The notes under the pieces: model-generated
The model's database searches: none
What the model saw: only the letters and a program-made list of their open reading frames with translations
What the model was told of the DNA's origin: nothing
Program-made: the position numbers and the translations under genes
Part shown: in pieces, positions 32,876 through 43,943 of the stretch
How the letters are laid out: every line of letters begins with the position of its first letter
How positions within the stretch are numbered: position 1 is the stretch's first letter
NCBI GenBank assembly: GCA_047495785.1
Contig: JBLDXI010000015.1
Coordinates: 3,224,001 to 3,288,000 of the forward strand
Reading direction: 5' to 3'
Source: Lepidodermella squamata
Lineage: Eukaryota > Gastrotricha
Length of the DNA: 64,000 nucleotides

Positions 32876-34892
32876 ATGAAATCTGTTGACCAGAAGAATT
32901 GTTTATTCATTGAAGAAGTTTCGAAGAGTTTAGAGGAAAAGTAAGTTTTTAGCTGTCTGGTGAAATGCTATAAACCCAAAATTTTTGCAGCTCTGATACA
33001 ATTATCACATACAGTTGTTCATCATGTGCCACGAAAAAGAATGCCGAAACAAGTCAGCTGATTCAGTCAGTGAATTCTTTATCAGACGCTGTTCGGCCAA
33101 TCGGGTGGAAAGTTGGCAATACCCGGTTCGGAAAATTAATCTGAACGCTGATTTGTTATGAAAATCCTTATTTTTTTTGCGACAGCTCGATGACGACTGT
33201 CTCAGCGTACCAATGTGGCAATTGCTTAGCCGGAATTACACTAGAGCTTGAGACGACATTTCTGTCTCTCAAAGATCCGCATGTGCTGAAATTGATCCCG
33301 CTGGAAAATCAAAATTCTTTGTTCTCTGAAATTTCAATCTCATTTACACCAGATCGGTAAATAATTGAAGTTGACAAGAATTTCCCTCAAATGAATTTTA
33401 GGGGAGCTGAAATTTTGACGTGGTACAGCTGTCGAAAATGCGGAATCCCTGCGCTGATTTCAATCGGTTTTCGAAGTGATTTCGACGAGAAATTTGACGG
33501 GGCTTTTACAGGCGTGAAAATCTCAAGGCCATTCGTAAACCCAAACGGGTTTGTATTTAATCGATCTTAAATCAATTTTCACCTGTTTTTTCTTTCGAAT
33601 TTTCAAGAACTAGTGCTTTTGAAGCATCGGTGTGTCATTGCTGCCGGCATTGCCGAGGAGACTCTAAACTTGCCGTGAAATTTTCCGAACGGCAGATTCC
33701 TGAACCGCCTCGATCGATTAATCTCGTTCAGAATTGCCAGCCCGTTGAAATAATTGATGATGACGAGGAAAGCTCAACTATCCCAGATCAGATTCTAGCA
33801 CCTAAAGATGAAAAAATTGACGAGGAACCGATTTTGTCAGAAACAGCTGAAAAGAAGGACGAAACAGCTATTCCTGATTTGATTGAAAATGAAGATCAAA
33901 CGAATGAAGACGCCCTATCAGAACTATCTGTTGAGGTTCCGCATGGTTACGTCCCGGTTGACGCTTTTGAAATGATCTCAAGTGAATCAAGTGATGTATC
34001 GAAATCCTCGTCAGAAATATCATTGGAATTTAACTCTGCCAAGATTTCAAATAATTTGCCTTCGATCGAATTACCTGTCCCAAATTTGGATTCAAATGAG
34101 AAATTTACGGTTGAAAACGAAGAATTTTTCAGCGATGATGAAGCATCGTCTGTGCTATCTGTTGAAATGCCATATAGGGCTATGCCATCTCCTAGTAATG
34201 AAGAGCCTGGCCAAGTCGAATCAACTCATTACTGTCGATCATGTGACAAAACTTTTGCGAAATTCACCACCTTTTTGCTGCACAACTATGTTCGACACCC
34301 CGCCAAAGCGGATCGTTTCAAAATTGGAAAGCGCTGTAGTCGCTGTAAACAGGTGTTTTCTAGTAGTGTCGCAGTCAAGAATCACAAACATCGTACGAAA
34401 GGGCGATGTACCTTCAACGCTAAGCGGAATATTTGTAAATTTTGCGGCTTGGTTTTGCGTGGATATCAACTTCTTACGAATCATCTGATGAGGTGCCCTA
34501 AAAAGCCCAAAAAACTCGAAACCGACAAGAACAAAACGATTGACTTGATGGAGGATAACGACGATTTTCAGGCCGAGATGACGGACACTGTTGACCATTT
34601 TCCTCTGGTTATGAGCGACTTTGAGGTGGAACGAATGGTTTCTAAGATTTTCCGGGATTCGCCCTCAGGAAGTGCTGCATTTCCGTGCACGTTCTGTTGT
34701 AGCGTGTTCAACGAATCGATGAGCCTCGAGCGTCACGAGCAGAGCCTTCACATGGCTGAGCTAATGGCTGTTCCTGGGTCTGTCAGCTGCAAGTCATGCC
34801 GGCTGGTTTTTCGTAACGAAGAATCGTTGGCTGGTCACGTTGTTCGTTGCGCAGTTCGAATCAGAGCCGCCGTAATAATCAATAATAATTGA
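32876..34892 (+). CDS. CxxC-module/zinc-finger gene C
   Basis: Five exons: 32876-32940, 32991-33125, 33186-33356, 33402-33548 and 33608-34892, phase 2 throughout. The modules are ITYSCSSC with LIQSVNSLSDAVRPIGWKVG (exon 2), AYQCGNCLAGITLELE (exon 3), TWYSCRKCGIPALISIGF (exon 4) and VCHCCRHCRGDSKLAVKF (exon 5; an extra Cys and His around the pair). The linker of about 170 residues is strongly acidic (many Glu, Asp, Ser). It is followed by CRSCDKTF...H, RCSRCKQVF...C, CKFCGLVL...C, CTFCCSVF...HEQSLH and CKSCRLVF...C fingers. The start of this gene lies 113 bp after the stop codon of gene B. AATAAA near 34972. Confidence 0.75.
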
Positions 34893-35032
34893 TTGATGTT
34901 CTCATTTTTTTTTATTTTTTTCAAAAATTTTATCTCAATTTATTTTGTTACATTTTCTATAATTTCTCATAATAAATGACGAAGTAATAATTTTCCCATA
35001 ATTTTTTAGTTTTTGACAGAATTTAATTGAGA

Positions 35033-36954
35033 ATGAATATTTCCCATGAGCATTATTCACTTTTGATTCAAGATATTACGCGATGTGTCGAGTCGGATTG
35101 GCCGAAGCAAGTTTTCGCCATGAGTCAAATTGCTGAATTCAACTCACATTTTTATGCAGATCTAGTTTTAAAATCACCTGTGGCTGTTTATCCTGCGATG
35201 CTAGAAACATTCCATCATCGGTCACCCTGATTCAAACAGTTCACGCAGCTGCGAATTCGATTGAATCGAAAAACTGCGAAAAAATAAACCCGAAGTTTGT
35301 TTCTTGATTTGCCAAGAAATCGAGGGATTAGTTTCCAATTCAAATCCAGATCAATGCTGACTCAGCTGACCTACACGTGTAAGTCTTGTTCAGCTGCTGT
35401 CAATTTCGACCTCGCGTTGAGGTTTCGCTCGAAATATGACCCTAGCCCGTTTCCTGACCAAGCCTCTGCCCCACTCCCGTCTTCCTCGTAGGCCCAAATT
35501 TTTAAAAGTGTGCTCAATTTTCAAGTTTTGGCTTTCATTTCAGACTCGGTGAAATGTCTCTATGGTATAAATGTGGCCGATGTAGTGTTCATGCGTTGAT
35601 ATCAATCGATTATCATGAAGTGCCGGCTAATCCGAGCTATTTTACCAGCGTTGTGGTATCAAAACCACGCTCGAATTTTGATGGGTAGAAAATGGTAGAA
35701 AATATCTAGAAAATTGATCGAATTATTTCTAATTCTAGGCTGAACGAAGTGAACGCTTTGATTGGGTTTCAATGTCGATTTTGTGCCAACTTTTCCAAGC
35801 TCGAGGTGAAATTTACCGAAATCGGCTCAACGGGTATTCAAGCAAGATCTGACGGGTTCAGTTCCTGGGCACAAAATGTTCAAGTTGTCAGAATTTCGGA
35901 CAATGAACTGCTGTTACCCACATCTCGTGCGACGATTTCAAATTTATTGTTAGAAATTGAAAAATCGAAAATTCGTCCGGTTGATCTTGATGAAGTCATC
36001 GCGGTCCGAGCTGTGTGTGATGAACAAACTGCCGATGATTTTAGCGTTGAACAAATTTCCGATGACGACGAAGACTCTAATAGCTTCTTGTCTGAAGTTT
36101 CAGAAGAAATTCCTGACAAAAATTTGTTGGCGAAATTTATTAGTGAAGAAATGGAATCCGTTAATTCGGCCATAATGTCCGAAATTTCAGACTCAATATC
36201 AGAAATTTCCGAGGAAAATCCGAAATCTAGTTATTCAGTGAATTTGTGTTCCCAAGCTCCTCTTGAAATTTCGCCAAGTTGTGCTGAGGAAACCGGCAGA
36301 AATGCTGCTCTTGTTCTTGGGGCTGAATCTTGGAAGTATCGCATCGACCATAATTACGCGTTACCTCACGATGAGGACAATTCGTCCCCAGTTTTCGATT
36401 TTCAAAATCTGACCAGGCGATCTGATCATCATGTGATCTCTGATGATGATATCAGCGAAGATGGGAGGAAATCTCGTGAAAAACCCGTCGACACTGCTAG
36501 TTCACAGCAGCCAAAAGCTCAAAGGGAATCAATTTCAGTGGAAAAGGCCAGTGCCGAGGTGGAAACTGACCCCGTAAATGGAAAGCCGATTACACCTCGT
36601 TCTTTGCCTGGTAAAAGGAAGTCGCGAGCTAAGGCAGGAAAATATGTGTTTTGCGAGAATTGTCAGAGATATTTTGATAACATCGGCTTGCATAACGCAG
36701 TCATGCATAGCGATGACCCGGCCAGGTTCTTCTCACCTAAACGATGCAAGCGGTGTTTGACGCTGTTTAGAAGTGAGGTCGGGAATGAAGGTCATTGGTT
36801 GCATTTTAAAGGATCTTGCGATGACCGAAGTCATTATGACAAGGATGGGCTGTGCGCTTTTTGTGGCCTGGTACTACAGAATAAACGCAGGCTTGAGCTT
36901 CACGTGGATAGGTGCCATCCTCGACGAATAGCGGATTCGGTCAAATCGCCGTAA
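35033..36954 (+). CDS. CxxC-module/zinc-finger gene D
   Basis: Five exons: 35033-35091, 35160-35294, 35350-35487, 35544-35685 and 35739-36954, phase 2. The modules are CGCLSC (exon 2, with TLIQTVHAAANSIE but without the PIGWK end), YTCKSCSAAVNFDLAL, LWYKCGRCSVHALISI and GFQCRFCANFSKLEVKF. A Ser/Glu-rich linker of about 220 residues with repeated SEISEE/SDDD patches precedes three fingers (CENCQRYF, CKRCLTLF, CAFCGLVL). Exon 2 is in a different frame from the longest local ORF, so it is easy to miss. Its C-terminal fingers (RCKRCLTLFRSEV, SHYDKDGLCAFCGLVL) closely match those of gene E. Confidence 0.7.
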
Positions 36955-37595
36955 TTGGTCGAAATTTCATTCACCCATCTATTGAATCGTCCACCGCAAT
37001 ATTCCTTTGGGGTTCTGGTTGTTAAAAGACACTAATTTTTACACAGCAAAATTATTTTACGCCGAATTTTTCAATTTCTTGTCGAATTTAAGTTGAATTT
37101 TTCCTCTGTGCCAAGTCATCACAATTCTCGTGTTGTAACAACTTTTTTACAAAATTCTGCTCGGCTGCTATCGTTCTGAAAATTTCAGTTCCTCGTTGAA
37201 TTTATTCGATCGATTTAGCCTGGGATTATAGATGAAATTTAATTTTCTCGACGGATATTTTTGTCTTTTAATATAACAGCAACTCTCTGAAATCTTGCAT
37301 GAGAAAGATAATGTAATTTTGGAAATTATTTCTTCACTCCGTCAACCGGTGTTTTGAATTTTCGTGTGGAATTATTTTTCTAATCCATTTATTGGAGATC
37401 ATTTAATATTTTGTTTCACGAGGCCGTTTGAATACACTTGGCTCGATCATGAGATGAAAATGTTAACAACATGAAATTTATAATTTATTTAGAAATTAAC
37501 GTTCACTAACTAGTTATGGAGTAACATGAACGCCAATTCAAAAGAGTTATTGTGAAAATTTAATTTATCGACTATTTTTGACTATTTTTCTCAGG
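36955..37595. other. AT-rich spacer where first exons of gene E would be expected
   Basis: No exons 1-3 like those of the neighbours can be found between genes D and E. The sequence is AT-rich without long repeats. Either gene E has lost its 5' part or its first exons have diverged beyond recognition. Confidence 0.4.
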
Positions 37596-38691
37596 TCGAA
37601 AGCTGTCATTGTTTACAATTGCTTACCTGGCGTTGCGAAGAAGCGTATCGTTCAGAAGCGTAGACGAAGGCTCCCGGGGCAGTGGCAAATATTCTTTCGC
37701 GAAACCACAAGTTTTATGGCCTATTTCTTTGTCGAACGGGTGAGCTGATGCTGGCTAAGCCGTGGTCTTTGTGAATCTTCATTATTTTAGGCTGGGCTTT
37801 TTCGAAGTTTCAGCTCAGCACTCGTGTCATACCTGCGAAGATCAATCCACTCTAGTGATGAAGCTGACTGAAAAACGAGCAGTGGAGCCTATGTCGTTTC
37901 TGGGGCCCATGGACGCTGATGATTTCGAAGATAATGAAAGTGCTATTTCCGAAATTTCGGACGAGTGCCCTGATAGAGATTTCATCGCGAAGTTGGTCGC
38001 GAAATCTGACAGTGTTGAAAGTTATGCAGATGAATCCACTTCGAATGTGTCCGATGGTCCTGCCGTTGACCCGGATTTTTCAGTCGGCAGTGAATCCTGT
38101 CCCAAAAACGAAGATTTGGAGCCTCATTCCATTCAATTTACGTGTGAAGTTTGCGGCAATAGTTTCACCACTCGTCGAGAATTGTCGAAACACAACAGAG
38201 AGCGGCATCGTCACGAAGAACCTGTCCCCTTCAACAGTCCCAGGCGGTGCCAGCGATGCCTGAAAATTTTCAAAACCGAAATTGCTAATAAAAAGCACTG
38301 GATGATAAAGCAAGGAAAATGCGTTGATAGATCGCACTACTTCGAAGATTTTCTATGTAAATTCTGCGGAATTGCCTTGCGGAATGAGACTAAGCTTCTC
38401 GCCCACATTGACCGGTTCCATGCCGGGACCGGGAGGAAGAAGCCGAACGCGAAAAGGAACGAGGTAAAGGCGAGAACTTGCTTGTTTTGCGGGCTGGTTC
38501 TGGCGAAGGGCGAAAATCGAAGGCAACATGAATTGACTGTTCATAGAGCTGAAATGATGAGCAGACCTGATACAATCGCTTGTAGATTTTGTGAAAAAAT
38601 ATTCCGAGATGGTTGCGCTCTGGGTTTTCATCTAATTCATTGTTCTGCGTACAAATTATCCTTAGCGTTGAAACGTTGTTCGGATAATTGA
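37596..38691 (+). CDS. CxxC-module/zinc-finger gene E, 5' part lost or degraded
   Basis: Exon 5 (37791-38691) is intact: HSCHTCEDQSTLVMKLTEK, an acidic linker (AISEISDECPD is shared in style with gene D), then five fingers (CEVCGNSF, CQRCLKIF, CKFCGIAL, CLFCGLVL, CRFCEKIF). An exon-4 counterpart (37596-37739) joins it in phase 2 and ends ISLSNG as in paralogues, but the CxxC part of that exon is out of frame (VYNCLPG lies in another frame). Exons 1-3 were not found. The gene may use another start or may be decaying; the finger region shows no stop. Confidence 0.55.
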
Positions 38692-38982
38692 TAAAATTTC
38701 ATGGCTAGGGTTTGAAATTGCGGTACTTTTATTTTCAGGAATTAATCATTAAATCAATAAGCGTTGTTTTAAATTCCTATTCTTTTGTCGAAATTTTTGA
38801 ATATTTCTTTGCTGACATTGTCTGATGAAATTCTCAGTTAGTAATAAAACAGACTCCAATCTCAAACTTTCTGAATAATAGTTCCCACTTCCCACTATTT
38901 TTAATTTTTATTCGAAAATTTAACCTCGTTCGCATGATTTATTGCGAATTTAACTATTCTTAGAGGTTTTTATTATTGGAAT

Positions 38983-39811
38983 ATGTCGAAACCTTTCTTG
39001 ATCCAAGCAATTTTCAGCGATCCTGCAAGTAAATCTGATCCGTAGGTTTCCGATTCGTGTAATTAATTTTTATTAAGGCTGTTTTTTTCTAGTCCCGATA
39101 CGTTGTTGCATTTGGAATGTGGAGCCTGTTGCAGCGAGCTGAAATCCCCGCCTGAGACTTTCGTGGCTATTTCAGCCGAGCCGTCGCATTTAATTGAAGA
39201 TATTTCAGCGAATAGTGAACAAATCCGGTGAGATCAAATCTTGGTTTCCCATATTTATAACTGTTTAACCTAATTTACAGTGATTATGGTTTCGCGAAAA
39301 TTGCATACGAATTTGCTTGTGTTGAGTGCTGCTGCAAATTTACTTTCGCCCTTGAGATAAAACCTGAGTGCTGTCATGAAACGTCTCGGAACGGTCAAAG
39401 CAGTCATGTCTCATTCAACGCTAATTTTGCGATGAGCAGCACAGGGTTAGTTTTTACTTCCTACGCACTGGTGAAAAATTTCTGTTTGATGATTATTCTA
39501 TAGTGGCGCCAAAGTTGGCTTCTCTCATAAATGTCCCCAATGTGATCAAGCTTTTCAATTAGCTTTCAAATTTTCGATCTTCTTCATGGAATGTCCTATT
39601 CCCTTTGTCAGCCTGGAAACCGAACGTGGCGCGGATGAGGAAAAGTTTGCTATCAAAATTTGTTGAATTGTTAATTGTGCTGAAATTATAGCGGTGAGGA
39701 ATTGACGTTCGACCTTGGAATTCGCTGCGGTCTTTGCTCCGATGACTCGCTTTTGATAATCGAAGTTTCCGAGAAAAAGTCATGTGCTGATCTGTTGTTT
39801 GATTCAGGTTT
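38983..39811 (+). pseudogene. CxxC-module gene F, truncated, no zinc fingers
   Basis: Exons 1-4 (38983-39041, 39093-39227, 39281-39445, 39504-about 39657) follow the family plan with LECGACCSEL, FACVECCCKFTFALEI and HKCPQCDQAFQLAFKF. A fifth exon starting at 39692 encodes GIRCGLCSDDSLLIIEVSEKK and then breaks off. The exon 4 to 5 junction does not keep the frame with any GT donor I can find, and no finger region follows before the U2 gene at 40183. I therefore read it as a member cut at the left border of the U2 array. A shortened product remains possible. Confidence 0.6.
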
Positions 39812-40182
39812 GAATTATTTGAAAATATTTTCTATTGCGGTGAAGTTTACACAGCCATGCTGGGCATTTCTTGGGTCAGCAACGGAACCACTCTTAAGAG
39901 GTTTTTACCTCACCATATTCGATTTTCCATATGTCCAAGTTTCCATATTTTGGCATGTCCAGGCGATCCGGTGGCTATTTCCTAATCTTACCTAATAGTT
40001 GAGAATTACGCCATTTTTACTGATTGACCCTTGCATCTCGCATCTCTGGTTCGTTCCCTGGTCAAGCCACTTTCGTTTTTTCATGAACCAAGTCTGAGGA
40101 ACTGATAGATATGCACATACTATTGCTGATTCAGTTGGCGATCAATTAAGGATGCGGCCAATTCAAAGTTCGTCATCATTTT
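39812..40182. promoter_or_regulatory. Spacer and U2 promoter
   Basis: The right half holds the conserved upstream module of the U2 genes: ATGCACAT (octamer variant) at 40111, 72 nt before position 1, and GCGGCCAATTCAAAGTTCGTC just before the gene. The left half has no gene. Confidence 0.6.
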
Positions 40183-40375
40183 ATCGCTTCTCGGCCTTTT
40201 TGGCTATGATCAAAGTGTAGTATCTGTTCTTTGTAGTTTAATATCTACAACGGCCTCCATGTGGGGCCTACGATATTAGCCCTATTTTTGGCTAGCCGGG
40301 CGGGAGCAGCCAGCTTGCTGGACCCCGTCCACGAGTCGGCCCGGTATTGCAGTACCTCCGGGATTCGGCTCACCC
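40183..40375 (+). ncRNA. U2 snRNA
   Basis: 193 nt from ATCGCTTCTCGGCC to GGCTCACCC. It has stem-loop I, the GTGTAGTA branch-point recognition stretch, stem-loop IIa (TTGTAG/CTACAA), IIb (GGCCTC/GGGGCC), an Sm site (CTATTTTTGG) and stem-loop IV (CCCGG-TATTGCAGTACCT-CCGGG). U2 pairs with the intron branch point in the spliceosome. The GAAACAAAAAACAAATATCTAG motif downstream is a 3'-box candidate. Left border of the duplicated 1.75-kb segment. Confidence 0.95.
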
Positions 40376-40524
40376 CCTGAAACACGGGGGCATGAAACAA
40401 AAAACAAATATCTAGTCAACAGGCTTCTACCGCCTCTGAGTTCGCTTGTTGGTCGTAAAAATTGATTTGATCTGTTGAATTGAAGTGAATAAGGCAAGAA
40501 AATAGCGAACAAATCTGGAAAAAA

Positions 40525-40597
40525 TGGAGGATACGGGCGTCGATCCCGTTACCTCTCGCATGCTAAGCGAGCGCTCTACCATTTGAGCTAATCCCCC
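40525..40597 (-). tRNA. tRNA-Ala (AGC)
   Basis: Identical to the 17725 copy over 73 nt, with a T-run terminator on the minus strand. It sits 150 bp after the U2 gene and faces it. Confidence 0.95.
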
Positions 40598-41711
40598 GGC
40601 TTGAGTTTCTAAGAGTAGCTTTAATTTGACGACTTGCATCAGTTTAGCCGGTCACCGTGCATTGTCGCGTGTGACTTTGGTAGCACTTGTTGATGCGGTA
40701 CCGTGTTTTACGCTTCAAATGCATGTGTGGATTGACGTTTAAGCTGCAGACCGGGAACGGTCAACGTGTAAATATTGGCGAGGGAAAGTGAATTTTTGAA
40801 TTAAGCTATTGAATTGCTGTAAGGGTGGTGGCGGAGATACGAACGCTTTCCGCGTCTCACGCAGAGGCAGAACATGTCTAACGGCATTGTCATCTGACCG
40901 ACTTGAAAAGACGGCCAGGAAGAAGGGGATACTGGGAAAGCGACAGGGTAGAAATCCGGACGCGGTCGGACTTGTAGAATAGCTCAAAGTTCGTTGTTTG
41001 GAGCACTTCCGACGGCTAAGCTGAGCCTTCGCGGCAGAACAGTCCCGAAGGTGATGAAGGCTGCGCGGCTATCTTTGATTTCCGTTGGCTTGTGGTTTCC
41101 GTCGCCCGTTTGACGGCAAGCAAGTTTAAATACATGCTAATTCGGAAACGACGCCAGCAATCACTGCGATGCAACGCTGCCACCTCAGATTCAGTTGGTA
41201 CGGACTTGAGCTTTTTACATGTGTTCTCATGTGTTTGCCTGGTTGCTGTGCCGAGGCGCGCTGTAAAATTTGGCAGATTCAGCCTACTCGATGACATCCA
41301 TGTCGATGAAGCATTAATGAGCAGTCTCGACCGCGATTAAGAAGGGTTATTAAGGCTTTGCTGGGAACTTCCGGAAGCGCAGATGTTTCTCTTGGTTTTT
41401 CCTACCTTTTCTTCAATTTAACGACTTCGTCCGAGCCATCCTGGCTGGAATTTTCAGATTGAACGGAGGCCTCGGCCTTGACCCATGGCTTGACCCTACC
41501 TTAGACCTGTCCGTTATTGTGGATCAGCGTTGATTATTGTCACATTTAGCAAGATTAGCCGGACCCGTGCATCGCAGGATCGCCCCCCGATGATGCCATT
41601 TTCATTTTTTTATTAATCAGAACTAAATAGAAAATAGCTATGCAAATACTGTTGCTAATTTTGTTGACGATCGGCTGAGAACGCGGTCAATTCAAAGTTC
41701 GTCATCATTTT
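40598..41711. other. U2 array spacer (copy 1)
   Basis: No gene is certain. The minus strand has open frames (41297-41016 and 40987-40739) that form one 187-codon frame in the second copy of this segment but are split here by a 5-nt difference at about 41032. The right end holds the U2 promoter, with ATGCAAAT at 41640 and GCGGTCAATTCAAAGTTCGTC before the gene. Confidence 0.5.
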
Positions 41712-41904
41712 ATCGCTTCTCGGCCTTTTTGGCTATGATCAAAGTGTAGTATCTGTTCTTTGTAGTTTAATATCTACAACGGCCTCCATGTGGGGCCTAC
41801 GATATTAGCCCTATTTTTGGCTAGCCGGGCGGGAGCAGCCAGCTTGCTGGACCCCGTCCACGAGTCGGCCCGGTATTGCAGTACCTCCGGGATTCGGCTC
41901 ACCC
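41712..41904 (+). ncRNA. U2 snRNA
   Basis: Complete copy, same structure as the others. The hairpin after it reads CCCCCTGAAACATGGGGG (T where most copies have C). No tRNA-Ala follows; instead the minus-strand PQQ-like gene occupies the interval. Confidence 0.95.
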
Positions 41905-42103
41905 CCTGAAACATGGGGGCATGAAACTAAAAACAAAAATCGTAAAAAATGTATTCGATCTAGAATTTCTCAGACTTCATAATGACGGGATACGGAGGCC
42001 TCTTATATACAATCTGACGGATAGAATTAACGATTTAGTAATCCAATTTCTAATGCCAGATTTTATTAATCAAGAAAATCACATCGCAAGCGTTTCAGCG
42101 GCC

Positions 42104-43255
42104 TCATTGAAGCAAGCTGACAGCCACAACGGTACTATGTTTATCAACACTGAACAGCGTTTTGTTGTAATAGGCCCACTGAGCTCCAGTGCCATCAGCC
42201 AACACTGATAACCTGAACAGCTCATATAGCCCTTTGGTGTAAACTACTATGCCACTCGTTGTGCCCGAAATTATAACATCATTCGTGACAATTGTGTTGG
42301 CGACATACTTATCACCGCCTGTCAACTTAACGCTATAACCGACGGAACCATCTTTCAAGTTGTAGGCGTATATGCTCGTTTCACAGGTTCTGTAAGCATA
42401 AGTCGCACCTGCCGCAGATTTGTCGGCATATTTGCAATTGTCCTCCACCGCGTTGGTCGTGGTCCACATTGCAAGTTGAGAATCCATATTGACTGCTGTT
42501 GTTGTTGTGCTGTTGTTCATGACAATCAAGTTGTCGACAATAAGCAGCTGGGATGGCAAAAAGGAGTCTGTGATCCTTAGCGGGTAACGCCAAAGCGAAT
42601 GCCCGCTTCCCTTAGTGTCATACTCCCGGAGTGCTCCATCGTTCATGAAAGCGATCAGCCGCTGTTTGTTGGCCAGCCCGAGGATCACAGGGATAGCTTG
42701 GTTATCAGAATCGAAATGGCCCACTTTATTGCCCGTCATAAGGTCGAAAGCTAGAAGTCTTCCATCTTCTGACATATATGGCGCTGCCAATACCAGGTTG
42801 AGGGTAGAGCTGACCACTGGCTCGTAGAAGTAACCATCAACAGACCACATTACTTTACCCTCGGCCAGATTGACCGCGTAGAGTTTACCGGTACTGAAAG
42901 CTGAAATAAGGATTCCAGATTCGATCACGGTAAATCGCACCGGGACATTGGGAACTGCTGAGTCAATCACAAGCTCGAAAGCTATATATCCAGTTTCAGC
43001 TTGCATACCGAACAAAATACCGGCTGGGTTGACGTAATAAACGACGCCATTGTATACCAAGGGACGCTCATTAAGGCCTTGGATATCAGTGCCAGTAGGG
43101 AATCTCCACACTAGTTTAGCGCTGCGTACATTTCCTGTAGTTTCTGGTTGGAAATTCGCATGGGTGAAGTTGCCTCCAGTTGCGATCCAATCATTCGGTG
43201 CTGCTTGGATAGCAAGAGCAGCTTGAATTGCCAAGAGGGAAAGTGGAAGGATCAT
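42104..43255 (-). CDS. Secreted PQQ-like beta-propeller protein
   Basis: A single open frame of 383 codons on the minus strand, from ATG at 43255 to the stop at 42104. The N-terminus is a signal peptide (MILPLSLLAIQAALAIQAA then PNDW). The rest consists of repeated blades of the form G-x-L-Y-A-x-N/D-L-x-x-G-x-x-x-W/F, for example GKLYAVNLAEGKVMWSVDG, GRLLAFDLMTGNKVGHF and SIYAYNLKDGSVGYSV, as in quinoprotein-type propellers. A TATA-like ATATAAAT lies upstream on the minus strand near 43300. Such proteins may bind a cofactor or act as secreted scaffolds; no catalytic residues were identified. It has no introns, unlike most genes here, and sits alone within the U2 array. Confidence 0.8.
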   Translation of the reverse strand: MILPLSLLAIQAALAIQAAPNDWIATGGNFTHANFQPETTGNVRSAKLVWRFPTGTDIQGLNERPLVYNGVVYYVNPAGILFGMQAETGYIAFELVIDSAVPNVPVRFTVIESGILISAFSTGKLYAVNLAEGKVMWSVDGYFYEPVVSSTLNLVLAAPYMSEDGRLLAFDLMTGNKVGHFDSDNQAIPVILGLANKQRLIAFMNDGALREYDTKGSGHSLWRYPLRITDSFLPSQLLIVDNLIVMNNSTTTTAVNMDSQLAMWTTTNAVEDNCKYADKSAAGATYAYRTCETSIYAYNLKDGSVGYSVKLTGGDKYVANTIVTNDVIISGTTSGIVVYTKGLYELFRLSVLADGTGAQWAYYNKTLFSVDKHSTVVAVSLLQ

Positions 43256-43943
43256 TTTCAAGATTTACTGTCAGAGTTCTGCTACCATTGAGCTATTTAT
43301 ATTAGGAACAAATGCGATTATTGTCGGTCAGGAATGCTTATCAGGACTTACATGTATAATGTCTGCACGCCCCTGTACTTTCCTCTCTAAGAATTTACAT
43401 TTATATCTGTTATATCTTTATACGTTGAACATCTATTTATAAACAAACTAGGTGAACAATTTTGTCACTTATATCGGTTAAAAATTATGTCGGTATGCCG
43501 GGTACGCTTTTTTAACCACGGACCACAAGGAATGGTATTAAATGTAAACATACTCAGCCCATCGTAATGTCCAGAGTGGATAAGCACTTCCCACCCATTC
43601 CCCACGCGGGGCGCTGCGACTGCAATAGCACAGGCCTAATCAACCAAGGCTGATAGACGTAGTAGCAAAATTGGCCCGACGGAACTATTATGGGCCAGGA
43701 ATTGAGTCGCAACAACAGTTTGTCGCGCGCGACAGAATTTTCTGTGCGTGCGCGCCGTTGGCGTCGACACACCCGCGACAGTCGCGCAGTCCCGGAGTCG
43801 ACTCTGCACGCACTCCAATAAGATTATTAATCGATCACGTGCGCACGAAAAGGCTCTACGCGCAATGCGCATATGCAAATGAGCGATGCGTGCGCCAAAT
43901 CGCTCATCGGAAGACCCCGGCACAAATTTTTAGTCTAGTAAGT
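43256..43943. promoter_or_regulatory. Spacer and divergent-type U2 promoter
   Basis: The left part is the upstream region of the PQQ-like gene. The right part is GC-rich with many GCGCGC/GTGCGCAC steps, then ATATGCAAAT (octamer at 43873, 71 nt before U2) and CCCGGCACAAATTTTTAG. The GCGGTCA-TTCGAAG block seen before other U2 genes is missing; the closest relative is the promoter at 11820-11893. Confidence 0.6.

Larger units (their letters stand above)
40183..41936. repeat. Duplicated U2-tRNA-Ala-spacer-U2 segment, copy 1
   Basis: Matches 48876-50634 almost base for base. By eye I find three substitutions (near 41346, 41474 and 41912) and one 5-nt gap (41032). Similarity stops at the start of the first U2 gene and just after the 3' motif of the second, so both borders lie in U2 units. 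Confidence 0.9.

Noticed and set aside
33126-33185. GTTCGG donor of gene C intron 2 as a sign of a pseudogene
   Set aside because: The donor is weak but keeps phase 2 and exact paralogue alignment; similar GTT donors recur in genes E-H, so it is treated as functional.
40282-40639. Minus-strand frames across U2 and tRNA-Ala (also at 48975-49332)
   Set aside because: They run antisense through the U2 and tRNA-Ala genes and are simply repeated with them.
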